Shown: positions 9,411 to 19,244, counted from the first letter of the stretch. The stretch is 64,000 bases of DNA from Kaistella yonginensis (GCF_030409525.1 NZ_JAUFQB010000021.1:1-64000), one strand, 5' to 3'. Translations and numbers: made by a program. Notes: generated from the letters alone by a model not told the origin.

Positions 9411-10106
9411 CTATCCGTGGGTATCAATCTCATCGTTAACTTCTTCTTTCTTTTTTCCAAAGAAAAACTTCGCTATAATTGGAACTGTGGTAATTAAAAC
9501 GATAATGATAATGATCATTTCTAAGTGCGATTTTAAATCAATATCGAATTGAGTTTTGAATAACGCATCTAAATAATGTCCGGCAAAAATCAAGGAGAAC
9601 GACCACAAGAAAGCGCCAATTATGTTATCGATTAAAAAGCGGGTTTTATCCATTTTCACAATTCCGGCAACAATGGGTGTAAAAGTTCTTACGATGGGTA
9701 AAAATCTCGCCATAATTACGGCCAGAGCGCCATGTTCTTCGAAAAAGTCATGTGCTTGAAAAAGATATTTTTTCTTAAAAAGAAATGAATCTTCTCTTTT
9801 GTAAAGTGCGGGACCTGCTTTTCTACCAAACCAATATCCTATTTCGTTACCAATTATGGCAGCAATTGCGACCGATGTTGCCAAAATGGTGGTATCTAGT
9901 AAATCACTTCCTGTAGAGCCAAATGTTTCTTTAATGATCTCAACAGCGTAAATTCCGGAAACAAAAAGTAAACTGTCACCCGGCAGAAAAAAACCTATAA
10001 ATAAACCAGTTTCTGCGAATACAATAAATAAGATGAGCCAAAAACCGCCCATTTGGATATAAAATTCAGGATTTAAAAGATCCTTCCAGCTTTCGAAATT
10101 TTCCAT
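9411..10106 (-). CDS. DedA-family membrane protein
   Basis: A 231-residue integral membrane protein of the DedA/SNARE-associated family. Family motifs are FFLPGDSLLFVSG near residue 38, GNEIGYWFGRKAG near 85, and FEEHGALAVIMARFLPIVRTFTPIVAG near 120-150, where the acidic and arginine residues required in DedA proteins are kept. DedA proteins act in lipid-carrier or lipid flipping and membrane-potential maintenance. Its promoter is among the best in the window (TTG-N18-TATCTTTG), and the -7 box ends only 5 nt before the ATG, predicting a near-leaderless mRNA. Confidence 0.92.
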   Translation of the reverse strand: MENFESWKDLLNPEFYIQMGGFWLILFIVFAETGLFIGFFLPGDSLLFVSGIYAVEIIKETFGSTGSDLLDTTILATSVAIAAIIGNEIGYWFGRKAGPALYKREDSFLFKKKYLFQAHDFFEEHGALAVIMARFLPIVRTFTPIVAGIVKMDKTRFLIDNIIGAFLWSFSLIFAGHYLDALFKTQFDIDLKSHLEMIIIIIVLITTVPIIAKFFFGKKKEEVNDEIDTHG

Positions 10107-10111
10107 GGATG

Positions 10112-10140
10112 CAAAGATAATAAAAGACAGCGTCTATCAA
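10112..10140 (-). promoter_or_regulatory. promoter of the DedA gene
   Basis: Minus strand TTG (10140-10138), an 18-nt spacer and TATCTTTG (10119-10112), matching TTG-N17-23-TAnnTTTG. Only 5 nt separate the -7 box from the ATG. Confidence 0.75.
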
Positions 10141-10170
10141 TATGAACAAATTGTTAAAGTTTCCTAAATT

Positions 10171-11283
10171 TTAGAGTAAAAAATCATCGTCCGACACGGC
10201 AGTTCCATCTGCCATCAAAAATGCTTTAAGAAAAGGAGTTAGGCCACCGTTCATCACGCCATCTACATCAGAAGTTTCATGACCCGAACGTACATCTTTT
10301 ATCAATTTATACGGGTGCATTACATAGTTTCTAATCTGGCTTCCCCACTCAATTTTCATCTTTCCGGCTTCGATTTCGGTTCGGGCTTTCATGCGATCTT
10401 CGAGTTCCATTTCGTATAATCTTGAGCGCAACAACTGCATCGCTTTTTCTTTATTTTGAAGCTGAGAACGGGATTCAGAATTTTCAATAATAATGCCAGT
10501 AGGTGCGTGGCGCAACCTGACCGCAGTTTCTACTTTATTTACATTTTGGCCACCCGCTCCACTGGAACGCATGGTTTCAAAAGAAATATCGGCGGGATTA
10601 ATATTAATATCAATGGTATCATCAACGAGCGGATACACATATACGGAGACAAAACTGGTATGTCGCTTTGCATTGGAATCAAAAGGAGAAATCCTAACCA
10701 AGCGATGCACACCATTTTCGCCGCGTAAATAACCGAAGGCAAATTCACCCTCAATTTCTAAGGTTACCGTTTTGATGCCGGCAACATCTCCTTCCTGATA
10801 ATTAAGTTCACGTATTTTGTACCCTTGGTTTTCTGCCCACATGGTGTACATTCTCATCAACATGGAAGCCCAATCGCAGGATTCTGTTCCACCAGCTCCG
10901 GCGGTAATTTGCAGCACTGCAGAAAGTTCATCACCTTCGTTAGAAAGCATATTTTTAAATTCTAAATCCTCAATTTTTTGAACCAGTACCGGAAAAGACT
11001 CGGTGAGTTCCTTCTCTGATTCTACATCTTCTTTCGCAAAATCCATTAAAATCTGAATATCTTCAAAGCGTTTAAATATTTCTTCGTACTCATTGACCCA
11101 TTTTTTTTTGGAGCGAAGTTGCTTCATAAAAACTTCGGCCTCCTTGGGATTGTCCCAAAATTCTGGCGCGACGGTTTTCTCTTCGTCATTAGAAATTTCG
11201 ATTGTTTTCCGGTCGATTTGCAGGTGCTTGTACAATTCTCCGATTCTGGCTTGCACGTCTTTTATTTGGTCGCTGTTGATCAT
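10171..11283 (-). CDS. prfB: peptide chain release factor 2
   Basis: A 370-residue class I release factor that reads UGA/UAA and triggers peptide release. The GGQ loop is present as [18 protein letters not shown] near residue 240. The tail, with [25 protein letters not shown] split around residue 335-355, is typical of RF2. The N-terminus aligns with full-length RF2 and runs in one continuous frame: no in-frame UGA or shift site lies around codon 25, so the common autoregulatory frameshift is absent. A -7 box (TATTTTTG, 11292-11299) ends 8 nt before the ATG. It is 65 nt upstream of dedA in the same direction, but dedA has its own promoter. Confidence 0.96.
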   Translation of the reverse strand: MINSDQIKDVQARIGELYKHLQIDRKTIEISNDEEKTVAPEFWDNPKEAEVFMKQLRSKKKWVNEYEEIFKRFEDIQILMDFAKEDVESEKELTESFPVLVQKIEDLEFKNMLSNEGDELSAVLQITAGAGGTESCDWASMLMRMYTMWAENQGYKIRELNYQEGDVAGIKTVTLEIEGEFAFGYLRGENGVHRLVRISPFDSNAKRHTSFVSVYVYPLVDDTIDININPADISFETMRSSGAGGQNVNKVETAVRLRHAPTGIIIENSESRSQLQNKEKAMQLLRSRLYEMELEDRMKARTEIEAGKMKIEWGSQIRNYVMHPYKLIKDVRSGHETSDVDGVMNGGLTPFLKAFLMADGTAVSDDDFLL

Positions 11284-11291
11284 AAGTGTTG

Positions 11292-11299
11292 CAAAAATA
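11292..11299 (-). promoter_or_regulatory. -7 promoter element of prfB
   Basis: Minus-strand TATTTTTG ends 8 nt before the prfB ATG; no clear TTG partner upstream. Confidence 0.45.
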
Positions 11300-11500
11300 A
11301 TTAAAATAGTTTTAAAAATGCATTAAAATAAAGGAGTGTAGAAAACACAACAACTGAATTTTATCTCTTAGTAATCAAAATATTTTGAGTTATACGATAT
11401 AAAACAACAAGAGGACGCACCACTTAAAATAATCATATTAGCAATAAAAACCCCTATGAAAACAGTAATACACCAAAGAAAACATTAAATATCTTTATAT

Positions 11501-11534
11501 TTGATAGATTTTATTAAAAAATATTGTACATTTG
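11501..11534 (+). promoter_or_regulatory. promoter of the T9SS cargo gene
   Basis: TTG (11501-11503), a 23-nt spacer and TACATTTG (11527-11534), 25 nt before the ATG at 11560. Good Bacteroidota consensus match. Confidence 0.75.
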
Positions 11535-11559
11535 AATTAAACTAATTAAAACCTTTATC

Positions 11560-12576
11560 ATGAAAAAACTTTTATTCTTAGCGATTGGTCTGGCAACTTT
11601 TCAGGTTGCTCATGCGCAAATCTACAACAACGGAGGCCTGAGTACCGGGACAACTTCTAACAGTGGAGCTTCAGCACCAGCGGGTTATACCTGGGCGGAA
11701 GTTCAGAACAATACAGGTAACACGACTGAATCCAATACCTCTTCAGGATATTCTGCTGTGGTTACGACCAGCACAGTCTTTTTTGTTGCTGACGATTTTA
11801 CGATTCCTGTTGGCGAAAAGTGGAATATTACGGCAATGGAATTCTATATTTACAGAACTGGCTATACTGGAGCAACAGCACCTTTTGATATCGTTCGCGT
11901 AAATATTTTCGATGGCGATCCTGCGGTCGGCACCAGCACGAGCGTTTTTGGTGATGACACCACCAATCGTTTTGCGTCTGGAACAGATTCCAAAATGTAT
12001 CGAATATTTAATTCTTCAGTTCCGGCTCCGGGAAGTACTACGGGAACCACAAGAAAAATATGGAATGTAAAAGCAAATGTTTCTACGACTTTGAATCCTG
12101 GAACATATTGGGTGAAGTATCAATTTGAAGATGCTGCGAAAAATGCAGGTTTTGCACCAACAGTGACTATTCCTGGAACTCGAGGTTTACCTGAATTTAA
12201 TGCGAAACAATGGACTGGAAGCACCTGGGCAAGCATCATTGATGATGGAAATCCAGCGACCGCACCAGATTATCCACAAGATATGCCATTTATCATTACG
12301 TACACGGCGGAAGCTTTAGGAACCTCTGAAATAAGACAAATGGATAACCGAGTAAGAGTTTACCCTAATCCTGCAGCGGACTATTTTAAATTAGCTTTAC
12401 CAAGCGAAACAGATAAAGCAAAAACTACCGTTTCATTATATGACATGAGTGGAAAAATGGTAAAAGAATTTAAAGTAGCTGATCAATATGACATTTCTAC
12501 GTTAGGTAAAGGTGCATACATGGTTAAGGTGAAAGATGGCTCTACCGTTAAAGTTACCAAATTGATTAAAAATTAA
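11560..12576 (+). CDS. secreted protein with T9SS type A sorting domain
   Basis: A 338-residue exported protein. It opens with a signal peptide (MKKLLFLAIGLATFQVAHAQ). The middle is Gly/Ser/Thr-rich with no recognised catalytic motif. The last 75 residues form a type A T9SS sorting domain: RVYPNPAADYFKLALP, a segment with SLYDMSGKMVKEF, and DISTLGKGAYMVKV ending in KLIKN. Such domains guide proteins through the type IX system to the cell surface or medium. Function of the cargo part is unknown. Single-gene unit with its own promoter and a perfect terminator. Confidence 0.88.
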   Translation: MKKLLFLAIGLATFQVAHAQIYNNGGLSTGTTSNSGASAPAGYTWAEVQNNTGNTTESNTSSGYSAVVTTSTVFFVADDFTIPVGEKWNITAMEFYIYRTGYTGATAPFDIVRVNIFDGDPAVGTSTSVFGDDTTNRFASGTDSKMYRIFNSSVPAPGSTTGTTRKIWNVKANVSTTLNPGTYWVKYQFEDAAKNAGFAPTVTIPGTRGLPEFNAKQWTGSTWASIIDDGNPATAPDYPQDMPFIITYTAEALGTSEIRQMDNRVRVYPNPAADYFKLALPSETDKAKTTVSLYDMSGKMVKEFKVADQYDISTLGKGAYMVKVKDGSTVKVTKLIKN

Positions 12577-12600
12577 TCTTTCTGAAAGATTATTTAAGCA

Positions 12601-12630
12601 AGAAGCCGTTTCACTTGTGAAACGGCTTCT
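12601..12630. terminator. bidirectional terminator
   Basis: Perfect 14-bp stem AGAAGCCGTTTCAC / GTGAAACGGCTTCT with a 2-nt apparent loop. It is followed by a T-rich tract on the plus strand and sits between convergent genes. Confidence 0.85.
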
Positions 12631-12654
12631 ACATTTTTTCTTTAATCTAAGAAA

Positions 12655-13551
12655 TTATTTTTGAAGATCTTCCATTTTCTGCGTGGCTGCCATAGAAACC
12701 ATCAGATCATTGAGTAAATTACTGGCTGAACTTGGTGAGTTCGGCAACAAGACCAAACTGCTCTTGTTACTGGATCCGATTGCTTGGAGCGTATCATAAT
12801 GCTGGGTAACCACGATTAAAGCAGACGCTTCCTGCGCATTGATATTTGCATCGTTGAGCATTTTCACAGATTCTTCTAAGCCTTTTGCAATTTCTCTTCG
12901 CTGGTCTGCAATACCTTGACCTTGAAGTTTTTTCGATTCTGCTTCTGCTTTTGCAACAGCTACAATTCTAATTTTCTGGGCTTCAGATTCGTATTCTGCG
13001 GCAGTTTTTTCACGTTCGGCAGCATTAATTCTGTTCATCGCATGTTTCACTTGTTCATCTGGATCAATATCCGTTACCAAAGCTTTGATAATATCGTAAC
13101 CATAACTTTGCATGGCTTCCTGTAATTCGCTTTTTACCGCAATGGCGACATCATCTTTTCGTACAAATACATCATCCAATTTCAACTTTGGAACTTCAGC
13201 TCTTACCACATCAAAAACGTAGGAGGTAATCTGATTTTCCGGATTTTCTAATCGATAAAATGAATCTGCCACTTGCGCTTCAATAACTTGATATTGTACA
13301 GAAACTTTCATTCGTACAAAAACATTATCCAAAGTTTTGGTATCAATAATTACATCCAACTGTTGAATCCGCAAATTCATTCTTTTGGCTACTTGGTCGA
13401 TAAAAGGAATTTTTAAGTGCAGACCAGATTGGCGCACGACGTGAAATTTTCCTAAACGTTCTACAATCGCCGCTGTCGCCTGCTTCACTGTAAAAAATGA
13501 GGCAAATAAAACAACAAGGCCGAAAAAGATAATAAATCCTAAATAAGTCAT
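12655..13551 (-). CDS. SPFH/band 7 membrane protein (QmcA/stomatin-like)
   Basis: A 298-residue protein with one N-terminal membrane helix (residues 3-22) followed by an SPFH domain: VERLGKFHVVRQSGLHLKIPF, a stretch around FVRMKVSVQYQVIE, and DEQVKHAMNRINAAEREKTA. A long Ala/Glu/Lys coiled-coil (roughly residues 175-230) and a short tail follow. These proteins oligomerise in membrane microdomains and often modulate FtsH-type proteolysis or membrane order. No NfeD partner is adjacent. QmcA-like by architecture; exact role not determined. Confidence 0.87.
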   Translation of the reverse strand: MTYLGFIIFFGLVVLFASFFTVKQATAAIVERLGKFHVVRQSGLHLKIPFIDQVAKRMNLRIQQLDVIIDTKTLDNVFVRMKVSVQYQVIEAQVADSFYRLENPENQITSYVFDVVRAEVPKLKLDDVFVRKDDVAIAVKSELQEAMQSYGYDIIKALVTDIDPDEQVKHAMNRINAAEREKTAAEYESEAQKIRIVAVAKAEAESKKLQGQGIADQRREIAKGLEESVKMLNDANINAQEASALIVVTQHYDTLQAIGSSNKSSLVLLPNSPSSASNLLNDLMVSMAATQKMEDLQK

Positions 13552-13620
13552 AGGTCTTTTTTTTATGGTTTTTGTTAAATCATTTTGATTTCGGATAAAG
13601 ATAATTAAAATTTGTCGATT

Positions 13621-14976
13621 TTACATGGTCATTCCAATATCAATTCCTTTGATCTTTCGGTATAAATCGGTAGCGAAATTATCGGTCATTCCGGAGACAA
13701 AATCAATCACGCCAAGAACCTTCTGATAATCGCTTCCCTCTTCATAAAGAAACTGTTTGGGCAATAGTTTTAAGGCCATTTTATCATATGATTTACGGGC
13801 ATATTTTTCTGTTAAAATTGGGGGTATAAAGTGATTCAATAATTCATACATGACATTAAAACCAGCGTTTTCGATTTCGACCACATTTTTCTGATTGTAG
13901 ATTTTTTCAATGGAAAAATTTTCAATTTCCTGCAAAGAGGGATTGTCGGTTTTATAAATATCCAAAAGCGCTTTATCTAAAGTTCCTGCTAAAATATCAT
14001 CAAACTGTTCTTGGTAAATCTGGATCGATTTATTTATTAAAGCATTAATCACCTTCGCTCTTAAATAAGAAATTCTTTCGTTCGCATTGGTCAGAATGGC
14101 GAGTTTATCTTCCACTCTTTTTGTGTTCTGATTCTCTGATTTGATCAGGTCAAAAAATAGGTTTTCACAATCATTGGTCGACACAATTCCCAAGCGGTGC
14201 GCATCTTCCATATCGATAATATTATAGCAAATATCATCTGCCGCTTCAACCAACCATACAAAAGGATGTCTCTTAAAAATCATTGGATCCTCACTTTCCT
14301 GCGACAGATGAACCGATTTTGCAATATTTAAAAAGGTTTCTTTTTCATTCTGAAAAAAACCAAATTTCTTACGGTGAATGATGCCTTTTTTCTTAGCGAT
14401 TGCCTCGCAGGGATATTTAGCAATACTTGCTAGCGTTGTATAAGTGAGTTGCGTACCACCTTCATCTTTGCCAGTTTGCTGATGTGTTAAAACTCGGATG
14501 GCATTCGCATTTCCTTCAAAATTCACCAAATCTGCCCATTCTTTTTCATTGAATTTCGCCTTTAAATCTTTCTCATTTTTTTCAAAATAACTGGCGATTG
14601 CATCTTCACCGGAATGTCCGAAAGCTGGGTTTCCAACATCATGGCACAAACATGCGGCGGCGATTACATTGTGTAAATTATGCTGATAAAAATTCTGAGC
14701 ATTTTCATCAAGATCATTTTTATAATTATTAAAAATAAAATCTCCAACGGCACTTCCTAAACTTCGTCCAACGGAAGAAACTTCCAGAGAATGAGTTAAG
14801 CGGTTGTGCACAAAAACACTTCCCGGTAGTGGAAAAACCTGGGTCTTATTTTGTAATCTTCGGAAGGAAGCAGAAAAAATAATTCGGTCAAAATCCCGTT
14901 GAAAATCAGTTCGCGACGCCGAAGTTGCCGGGTGATTGCCGGTTCGCTGATGGGTAAAAAGGCTGTTTAAAATCAT
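13621..14976 (-). CDS. dgt: deoxyguanosinetriphosphate triphosphohydrolase-like protein
   Basis: A 451-residue HD-domain dNTPase that splits dGTP (or other dNTPs) into the nucleoside and triphosphate. The signature RRLQNKTQVFPL is near residue 40 and is followed by HNRLTHSLEVSSVGRSLG. The metal-binding HD motif is CHDVGNPAFGHSGEDA near residue 115-130, with VEAADDICYNIIDMEDA as the later D-containing motif. Length and motif order match the bacterial Dgt group. A -7 box (TATTTTTG, 14987-14994 minus) precedes the ATG by 10 nt. Confidence 0.92.
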   Translation of the reverse strand: MILNSLFTHQRTGNHPATSASRTDFQRDFDRIIFSASFRRLQNKTQVFPLPGSVFVHNRLTHSLEVSSVGRSLGSAVGDFIFNNYKNDLDENAQNFYQHNLHNVIAAACLCHDVGNPAFGHSGEDAIASYFEKNEKDLKAKFNEKEWADLVNFEGNANAIRVLTHQQTGKDEGGTQLTYTTLASIAKYPCEAIAKKKGIIHRKKFGFFQNEKETFLNIAKSVHLSQESEDPMIFKRHPFVWLVEAADDICYNIIDMEDAHRLGIVSTNDCENLFFDLIKSENQNTKRVEDKLAILTNANERISYLRAKVINALINKSIQIYQEQFDDILAGTLDKALLDIYKTDNPSLQEIENFSIEKIYNQKNVVEIENAGFNVMYELLNHFIPPILTEKYARKSYDKMALKLLPKQFLYEEGSDYQKVLGVIDFVSGMTDNFATDLYRKIKGIDIGMTM

Positions 14977-15026
14977 AATACTTTCCCAAAAATAAGTCTT
15001 AAATTTAACTAATAAAAGTTTTTAAT

Positions 15027-16124
15027 ATGAAAGTTTATTTTTTACTGGTGCCTTTGCTTATTTTGTCATGCGAGAAAAAATCAGAAAGTGGCGAAAAAGC
15101 CCAATTGAGCACCGAACAACAATGCTTTATTTTGAATGAAGGTGCTAATTTTGATGAGATTGTAAAGCCCGTGCCACATCCTACGCATGCAGAGATTCTT
15201 AAAAATCTGCCCGCTCACATTCACATGAAATCGCTTACTGACTTTAAAAAATTTAATTATGATTTAAAAATAACGGAAGCATTGCAATCAGCTGAAGATA
15301 AATACTTCGGTTCTGAAGAATATCAACAAAAATTTGGCGAGTGGATTGCTGCTTTACCTGAATTTAAATATTTATCCGTTCAGGATCAGTACGCTTTAGC
15401 AAAAAATAAGTATGGCTTATGGCTGGTTGAAAAAAACAAAGGCGATTTTAAACCTTACTTTTTAGGATTAACTCAGAACGTTTATCTTACCGAGTTTTAT
15501 GGAAAAGATCAAAAATTCTTGGATAATAATCAATTTTCGATGAAGGGAACACTGGTTGATATTCAAAGATTGTCGCGCATTCCAATGCTGCCGAAATATG
15601 ATGTTATTAAAGAGGGTGTTCAGTTTACAATCAATCTGGAAGATATAAAGAAAGACAGTGACCAAGATGGTTTCAATGACCTTTTTGAAAAATTCATCGG
15701 TTTAAACTCAGAGGCAGCTGATACCGATGGAGATGGTATCGCAGATTTTATAGATCCGAATCCTAAGTTTAAATCTGGTACCGATAAGTTTACAGTTATG
15801 TATGAAACTTTGGTTGACCATCCAAAACCGCCGACCAAATACTCTTTTGTAGAAATCCTTACCAATTGCGATTATTTTCAAGCCATCAATCCCAAACATA
15901 TAAAAGTTTTGGTGTACAATACCGCAGAACAAGCACCGATTAAAGAAGATGTACTTGACCATTTCTTCCCGGGGAAATACAGTAAAATGAAAAGTTATAA
16001 AGGTTATCCTGAGGTCTATTTCACAGATTTTTCTGATGAAACTGGCGACGGAACAATCTCTGCAGAATTTGTAAATGGCAAATGGAAATTTGATAAAAAA
16101 TACACTTTAACTTTCGGGATGTAA
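15027..16124 (+). CDS. lipoprotein with thrombospondin type 3-like calcium motifs
   Basis: A 365-residue lipoprotein: the leader MKVYFLLVPLLILSC carries a lipobox with Cys at residue 15. Residues about 210-250 contain two acidic calcium-binding motifs, DSDQDGFNDLFEK and DTDGDGIADFIDPNP, like TSP type 3/dockerin loops. The rest, including a C-terminal region with KVLVYNTAEQAPIKED and FSDETGDGTISAEFVNG, is not recognised. It is probably attached to the outer membrane. Divergent from dgt with 50 bp between start codons. Confidence 0.75.
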   Translation: MKVYFLLVPLLILSCEKKSESGEKAQLSTEQQCFILNEGANFDEIVKPVPHPTHAEILKNLPAHIHMKSLTDFKKFNYDLKITEALQSAEDKYFGSEEYQQKFGEWIAALPEFKYLSVQDQYALAKNKYGLWLVEKNKGDFKPYFLGLTQNVYLTEFYGKDQKFLDNNQFSMKGTLVDIQRLSRIPMLPKYDVIKEGVQFTINLEDIKKDSDQDGFNDLFEKFIGLNSEAADTDGDGIADFIDPNPKFKSGTDKFTVMYETLVDHPKPPTKYSFVEILTNCDYFQAINPKHIKVLVYNTAEQAPIKEDVLDHFFPGKYSKMKSYKGYPEVYFTDFSDETGDGTISAEFVNGKWKFDKKYTLTFGM

Positions 16125-16143
16125 TTTATTTCATCCTTATAAA

Positions 16144-16220
16144 GCCTGCTTAAGTTTGCCCAAAAAAGAGAACTTTTCTTTTTCCCCAAGCCTAAACGGG
16201 CAGGAAATTTCTTTAAAATT
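16144..16220 (+). repeat. dispersed MITE-like repeat, family II, copy A
   Basis: Related to 22233-22366 and 22938-23010. Shared blocks are CCTGyTTAArTTTGC, a run of A's, TTTTCTTTTTCCCCAA, a GGG block and AAATTTCTTTAAAATT. It lies 20 nt after the lipoprotein gene and beyond the gcvP terminator. The right arm seems degenerate. Confidence 0.65.
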
Positions 16221-16270
16221 AATCAAAATAAGTTCTAAAATTATTTTAGTAGAGAACTTTTTAAACAAAA

Positions 16271-16299
16271 AAATTCCTGAAGATAATCTTCAGGAATTT
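16271..16299 (-). terminator. terminator of gcvP
   Basis: Stem AAATTCCTGAAGA / TCTTCAGGAATTT with a 3-nt loop and a T tract on the minus strand, 20 nt after the gcvP stop. Confidence 0.85.
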
Positions 16300-16318
16300 A
16301 AATTTTATGCAAATTTGA

Positions 16319-19177
16319 TTACATATAACTTTCAATCGGAGCGCACGTACACACCAGATTTCGGTCTCCATAAGCCTCATCAACCCGAGAAACGGAGGCG
16401 AAGAATTTACGGTCTCGAACCCATTCCAAGGGATAGGCAGCTTTTTCACGGCTGTATGGTCGATCCCAATCATCTGCAATGACGACCTGTTCGGTATGAG
16501 GTGCATTTTTAAGAACATTATTGACCGTGTCAAATTTCCCATCAGCGATTTCATCAATTTCTCTTTTAATTGAAATCAATGCTTCTGCGAAACGATCCAA
16601 TTCTTCTTTGTTTTCAGATTCCGTAGGTTCGATCATCAAGGTTCCTGCCACAGGGAAACTCACTGTTGGAGCGTGGTAACCATAATCCATCAAACGTTTT
16701 GCAACATCTGCAACTTCAATTCCCAGGGGTTTAAACTGGCGGAAATCAATGATACATTCGTGGGCAACTCTTCCTTTTCTGTTTGAGTACAACACTGGGA
16801 AATGTTCACCTAAAACTTCTTTTAAATAATTGGCATTAAGAATAGCATGACCCGTCGATTTTTTCAAACCAAAGGTTCCGAGCATTTTCACGTAAGCGTA
16901 AGAAATATTTAAGACCAATGAGGAGCCGTAAGGCGCACCAGAAATGGCCTCAATTGATTCTTTTGTTCCGATTTTAATATTGGGATTGCTCGGCAAAAAC
17001 TTAACCAAATGTTCTGCCACACAGATTGGGCCAACACCAGGGCCACCGCCACCATGTGGAATAGCAAAGGTTTTGTGCAAGTTCAAGTGACATACATCTG
17101 CGCCAATATTACCAGGCGAGGTGTAGCCTACTTGTGCATTCATATTCGCCCCGTCCATATAAATTTGTCCACCATGGGAGTGAATTAAATCGGTAATTTC
17201 AATGATATTATCATCAAAAAAACCGTAGGTTGACGGATAGGTAATCATCACTGCAGCAAGATTGTTGCTATGCAATTCGGCTTTTGCTTTTAGATCTTCG
17301 AAATCGATTTCACCACTTTCAAGATTTTTCACCACCACCACTTTCATCCCTGCAATGACGGCTGAAGCAGGATTCGTTCCATGTGCAGATTGCGGAATCA
17401 AAGCAATATTACGATGCCCTTCGCCACGGGATTTATGATATTCACGAATTACCATTAACCCTGCATATTCCCCCTGTGCGCCAGAGTTGGGTTGCAAAGA
17501 TGTTCCTGCAAAACCTGTGATTTCTGCTAAATCCTTTTCTAATTCTTTAATTAAAATCTGATAGCCGCCTGCTTGTTCGGTTGGTACAAATGGATGCACG
17601 CTGCCCCATTCAGCCCACGACAAAGGCAACATTTGCGTAGCTGCATTGAGTTTCATGGTGCAAGAACCAAGAGAAATCATAGAATGAGTCAATGAAAGAT
17701 CTTTTCTTTCTAAACGCTTGATATAGCGCATCAACTCTGTTTCTGTATGGTATTTGTTGAAAACTTCTTCTTTAAGGATTTCATCTGTTCTTAAAAATTC
17801 CTGTGGAATCTGAACTTCATCTTTAAAAATTAATTTAAAACTTTGCTTATCTAAAAAGCCAGCAAAAGCATCAAAAAGATATTGAACTTTGGCTTCCGTT
17901 GAAGATTCATTTAAAGAAATACTGACGATTCCTTCAGAGAAATAATTCAGATTAATTTTTCGATCGCGCATCACTCGGATGAGTCTGATCTTATCTTCTT
18001 CATGAATTCTAAATTTCACCGTATCAAATATTGATTCTTCCACCATATCATAGCCCAACATGGACAGGCCATTTCGCAAAGCAATTGCTTTGAAGTGAAT
18101 TTGATCTGCGATGAAATTCAATCCTTGTGGCCCATGATATACGGCATACATTCCTGCCATTACGGCTAAAAGAACCTGCGCTGTACAGATATTTGAAGTT
18201 GCTTTTTCTCTTTTAATGTGTTGCTCTCTGGTTTGCAGTGCCATTCTAAGCGCTCTTTTCCCATAAGCATCTTGGGAAACTCCGATAATTCTGCCTGGAA
18301 GATCACGTTTGTATTCGTCTTTACAAGCGAAAAAAGCAGCATGAGGACCGCCATAACCCATCGGAATCCCAAATCTTTGGGTGGTTCCAACCGCACAATC
18401 GGCACCCATATCCGCTGGTGATTTTAATTTCACCAACGCCATAGGATCACAGGCTACAACAACCTGTAATTCAAATTCTTTATAATATTGTATGTTTTCT
18501 GAATAGTCGATAATAATCCCGTTTTTACCAGGATATTGTAAAAGGATGCCGAAATACGAATCATTAAACTGATGCGTTTTGTGATTTCCGATGATTACAT
18601 CGATTCCTAGGCCTTCTGCTTTGGTTTTTAAAACTGCAATGGTTTGCGGAAATACCAAATCGGAGACGAAAAATTTCTGAGAGCCGGCTTTTTTCTGCGT
18701 TTTCGTTCTGCTTTCAAAGAACATGTGCATGGCTTCGGCAGCAGCTGTAGATTCATCTAATAGCGATGCATTTGCCAATTCAAATCCGGTTAGATCACAA
18801 ATAACTGTTTGGAAATTTAATAATGCTTCTAATCTCCCTTGTGCTATTTCTGCTTGGTAAGGCGTATAGGCGGTATACCAAGATGGATTTTCTAAAATAT
18901 TCCGTTGGATGACACTGGGCAAAATGGTATTGTGATAGCCGAATCCGATATAGTTATCGAACATTAGATTTTTTGCAGCCAACTCTTTGGAATGGGCTAA
19001 CATTTCTTGCTCCGAAAGTGGCTCTGAAATATTGAGTTCCTCTCTTAGTCGAATCGAATCTGGAATGGTTTGACCAATTAGTTCTTCCATACTCGCAACG
19101 CCAACTTTCTCTAACATTGCTTGTGTATCGGCTTGATTCAAGGAAATGTGGCGATTTACAAATTGTGTGGTATTCAT
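16319..19177 (-). CDS. gcvP: glycine dehydrogenase (decarboxylating), P protein
   Basis: A 952-residue single-chain P protein of the glycine cleavage system. It decarboxylates glycine with pyridoxal phosphate and passes the aminomethyl group to the lipoyl H protein. Both halves are present: the N-terminal half with FIGFGYHNTILPSVIQRNILE split around residues 58-78 and PYQAEIAQGRLEALLNFQT; the C-terminal half with NLHKTFAIPHGGGGPG, where K702 is the PLP lysine. Full length. The gcvT and gcvH genes are not in the window. A candidate promoter lies at 19214-19244. Confidence 0.97.
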   Translation of the reverse strand: MNTTQFVNRHISLNQADTQAMLEKVGVASMEELIGQTIPDSIRLREELNISEPLSEQEMLAHSKELAAKNLMFDNYIGFGYHNTILPSVIQRNILENPSWYTAYTPYQAEIAQGRLEALLNFQTVICDLTGFELANASLLDESTAAAEAMHMFFESRTKTQKKAGSQKFFVSDLVFPQTIAVLKTKAEGLGIDVIIGNHKTHQFNDSYFGILLQYPGKNGIIIDYSENIQYYKEFELQVVVACDPMALVKLKSPADMGADCAVGTTQRFGIPMGYGGPHAAFFACKDEYKRDLPGRIIGVSQDAYGKRALRMALQTREQHIKREKATSNICTAQVLLAVMAGMYAVYHGPQGLNFIADQIHFKAIALRNGLSMLGYDMVEESIFDTVKFRIHEEDKIRLIRVMRDRKINLNYFSEGIVSISLNESSTEAKVQYLFDAFAGFLDKQSFKLIFKDEVQIPQEFLRTDEILKEEVFNKYHTETELMRYIKRLERKDLSLTHSMISLGSCTMKLNAATQMLPLSWAEWGSVHPFVPTEQAGGYQILIKELEKDLAEITGFAGTSLQPNSGAQGEYAGLMVIREYHKSRGEGHRNIALIPQSAHGTNPASAVIAGMKVVVVKNLESGEIDFEDLKAKAELHSNNLAAVMITYPSTYGFFDDNIIEITDLIHSHGGQIYMDGANMNAQVGYTSPGNIGADVCHLNLHKTFAIPHGGGGPGVGPICVAEHLVKFLPSNPNIKIGTKESIEAISGAPYGSSLVLNISYAYVKMLGTFGLKKSTGHAILNANYLKEVLGEHFPVLYSNRKGRVAHECIIDFRQFKPLGIEVADVAKRLMDYGYHAPTVSFPVAGTLMIEPTESENKEELDRFAEALISIKREIDEIADGKFDTVNNVLKNAPHTEQVVIADDWDRPYSREKAAYPLEWVRDRKFFASVSRVDEAYGDRNLVCTCAPIESYM

Positions 19178-19213
19178 ATATTTTTACTAGATTATTTCTG
19201 AAATATAGGTTCG

Positions 19214-19244
19214 TAAAAATACAAATTTTTAAGCATTGTCGCAA
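19214..19244 (-). promoter_or_regulatory. candidate promoter of gcvP
   Basis: Minus strand TTG (19244-19242), a 20-nt spacer and TATTTTTA (19221-19214), one mismatch from TAnnTTTG; 36 nt before the ATG. No glycine riboswitch fold was recognised in the leader. Confidence 0.5.

Noticed and set aside
10171-11283. Programmed +1 frameshift in prfB
   Set aside because: The gene is open from the ATG to the end with no internal stop near codon 25.
16156-16557. ORFs on both strands after the lipoprotein gene
   Set aside because: They run through a family II repeat, a terminator and the 3' end of gcvP, which is certain; they are frame shadows.
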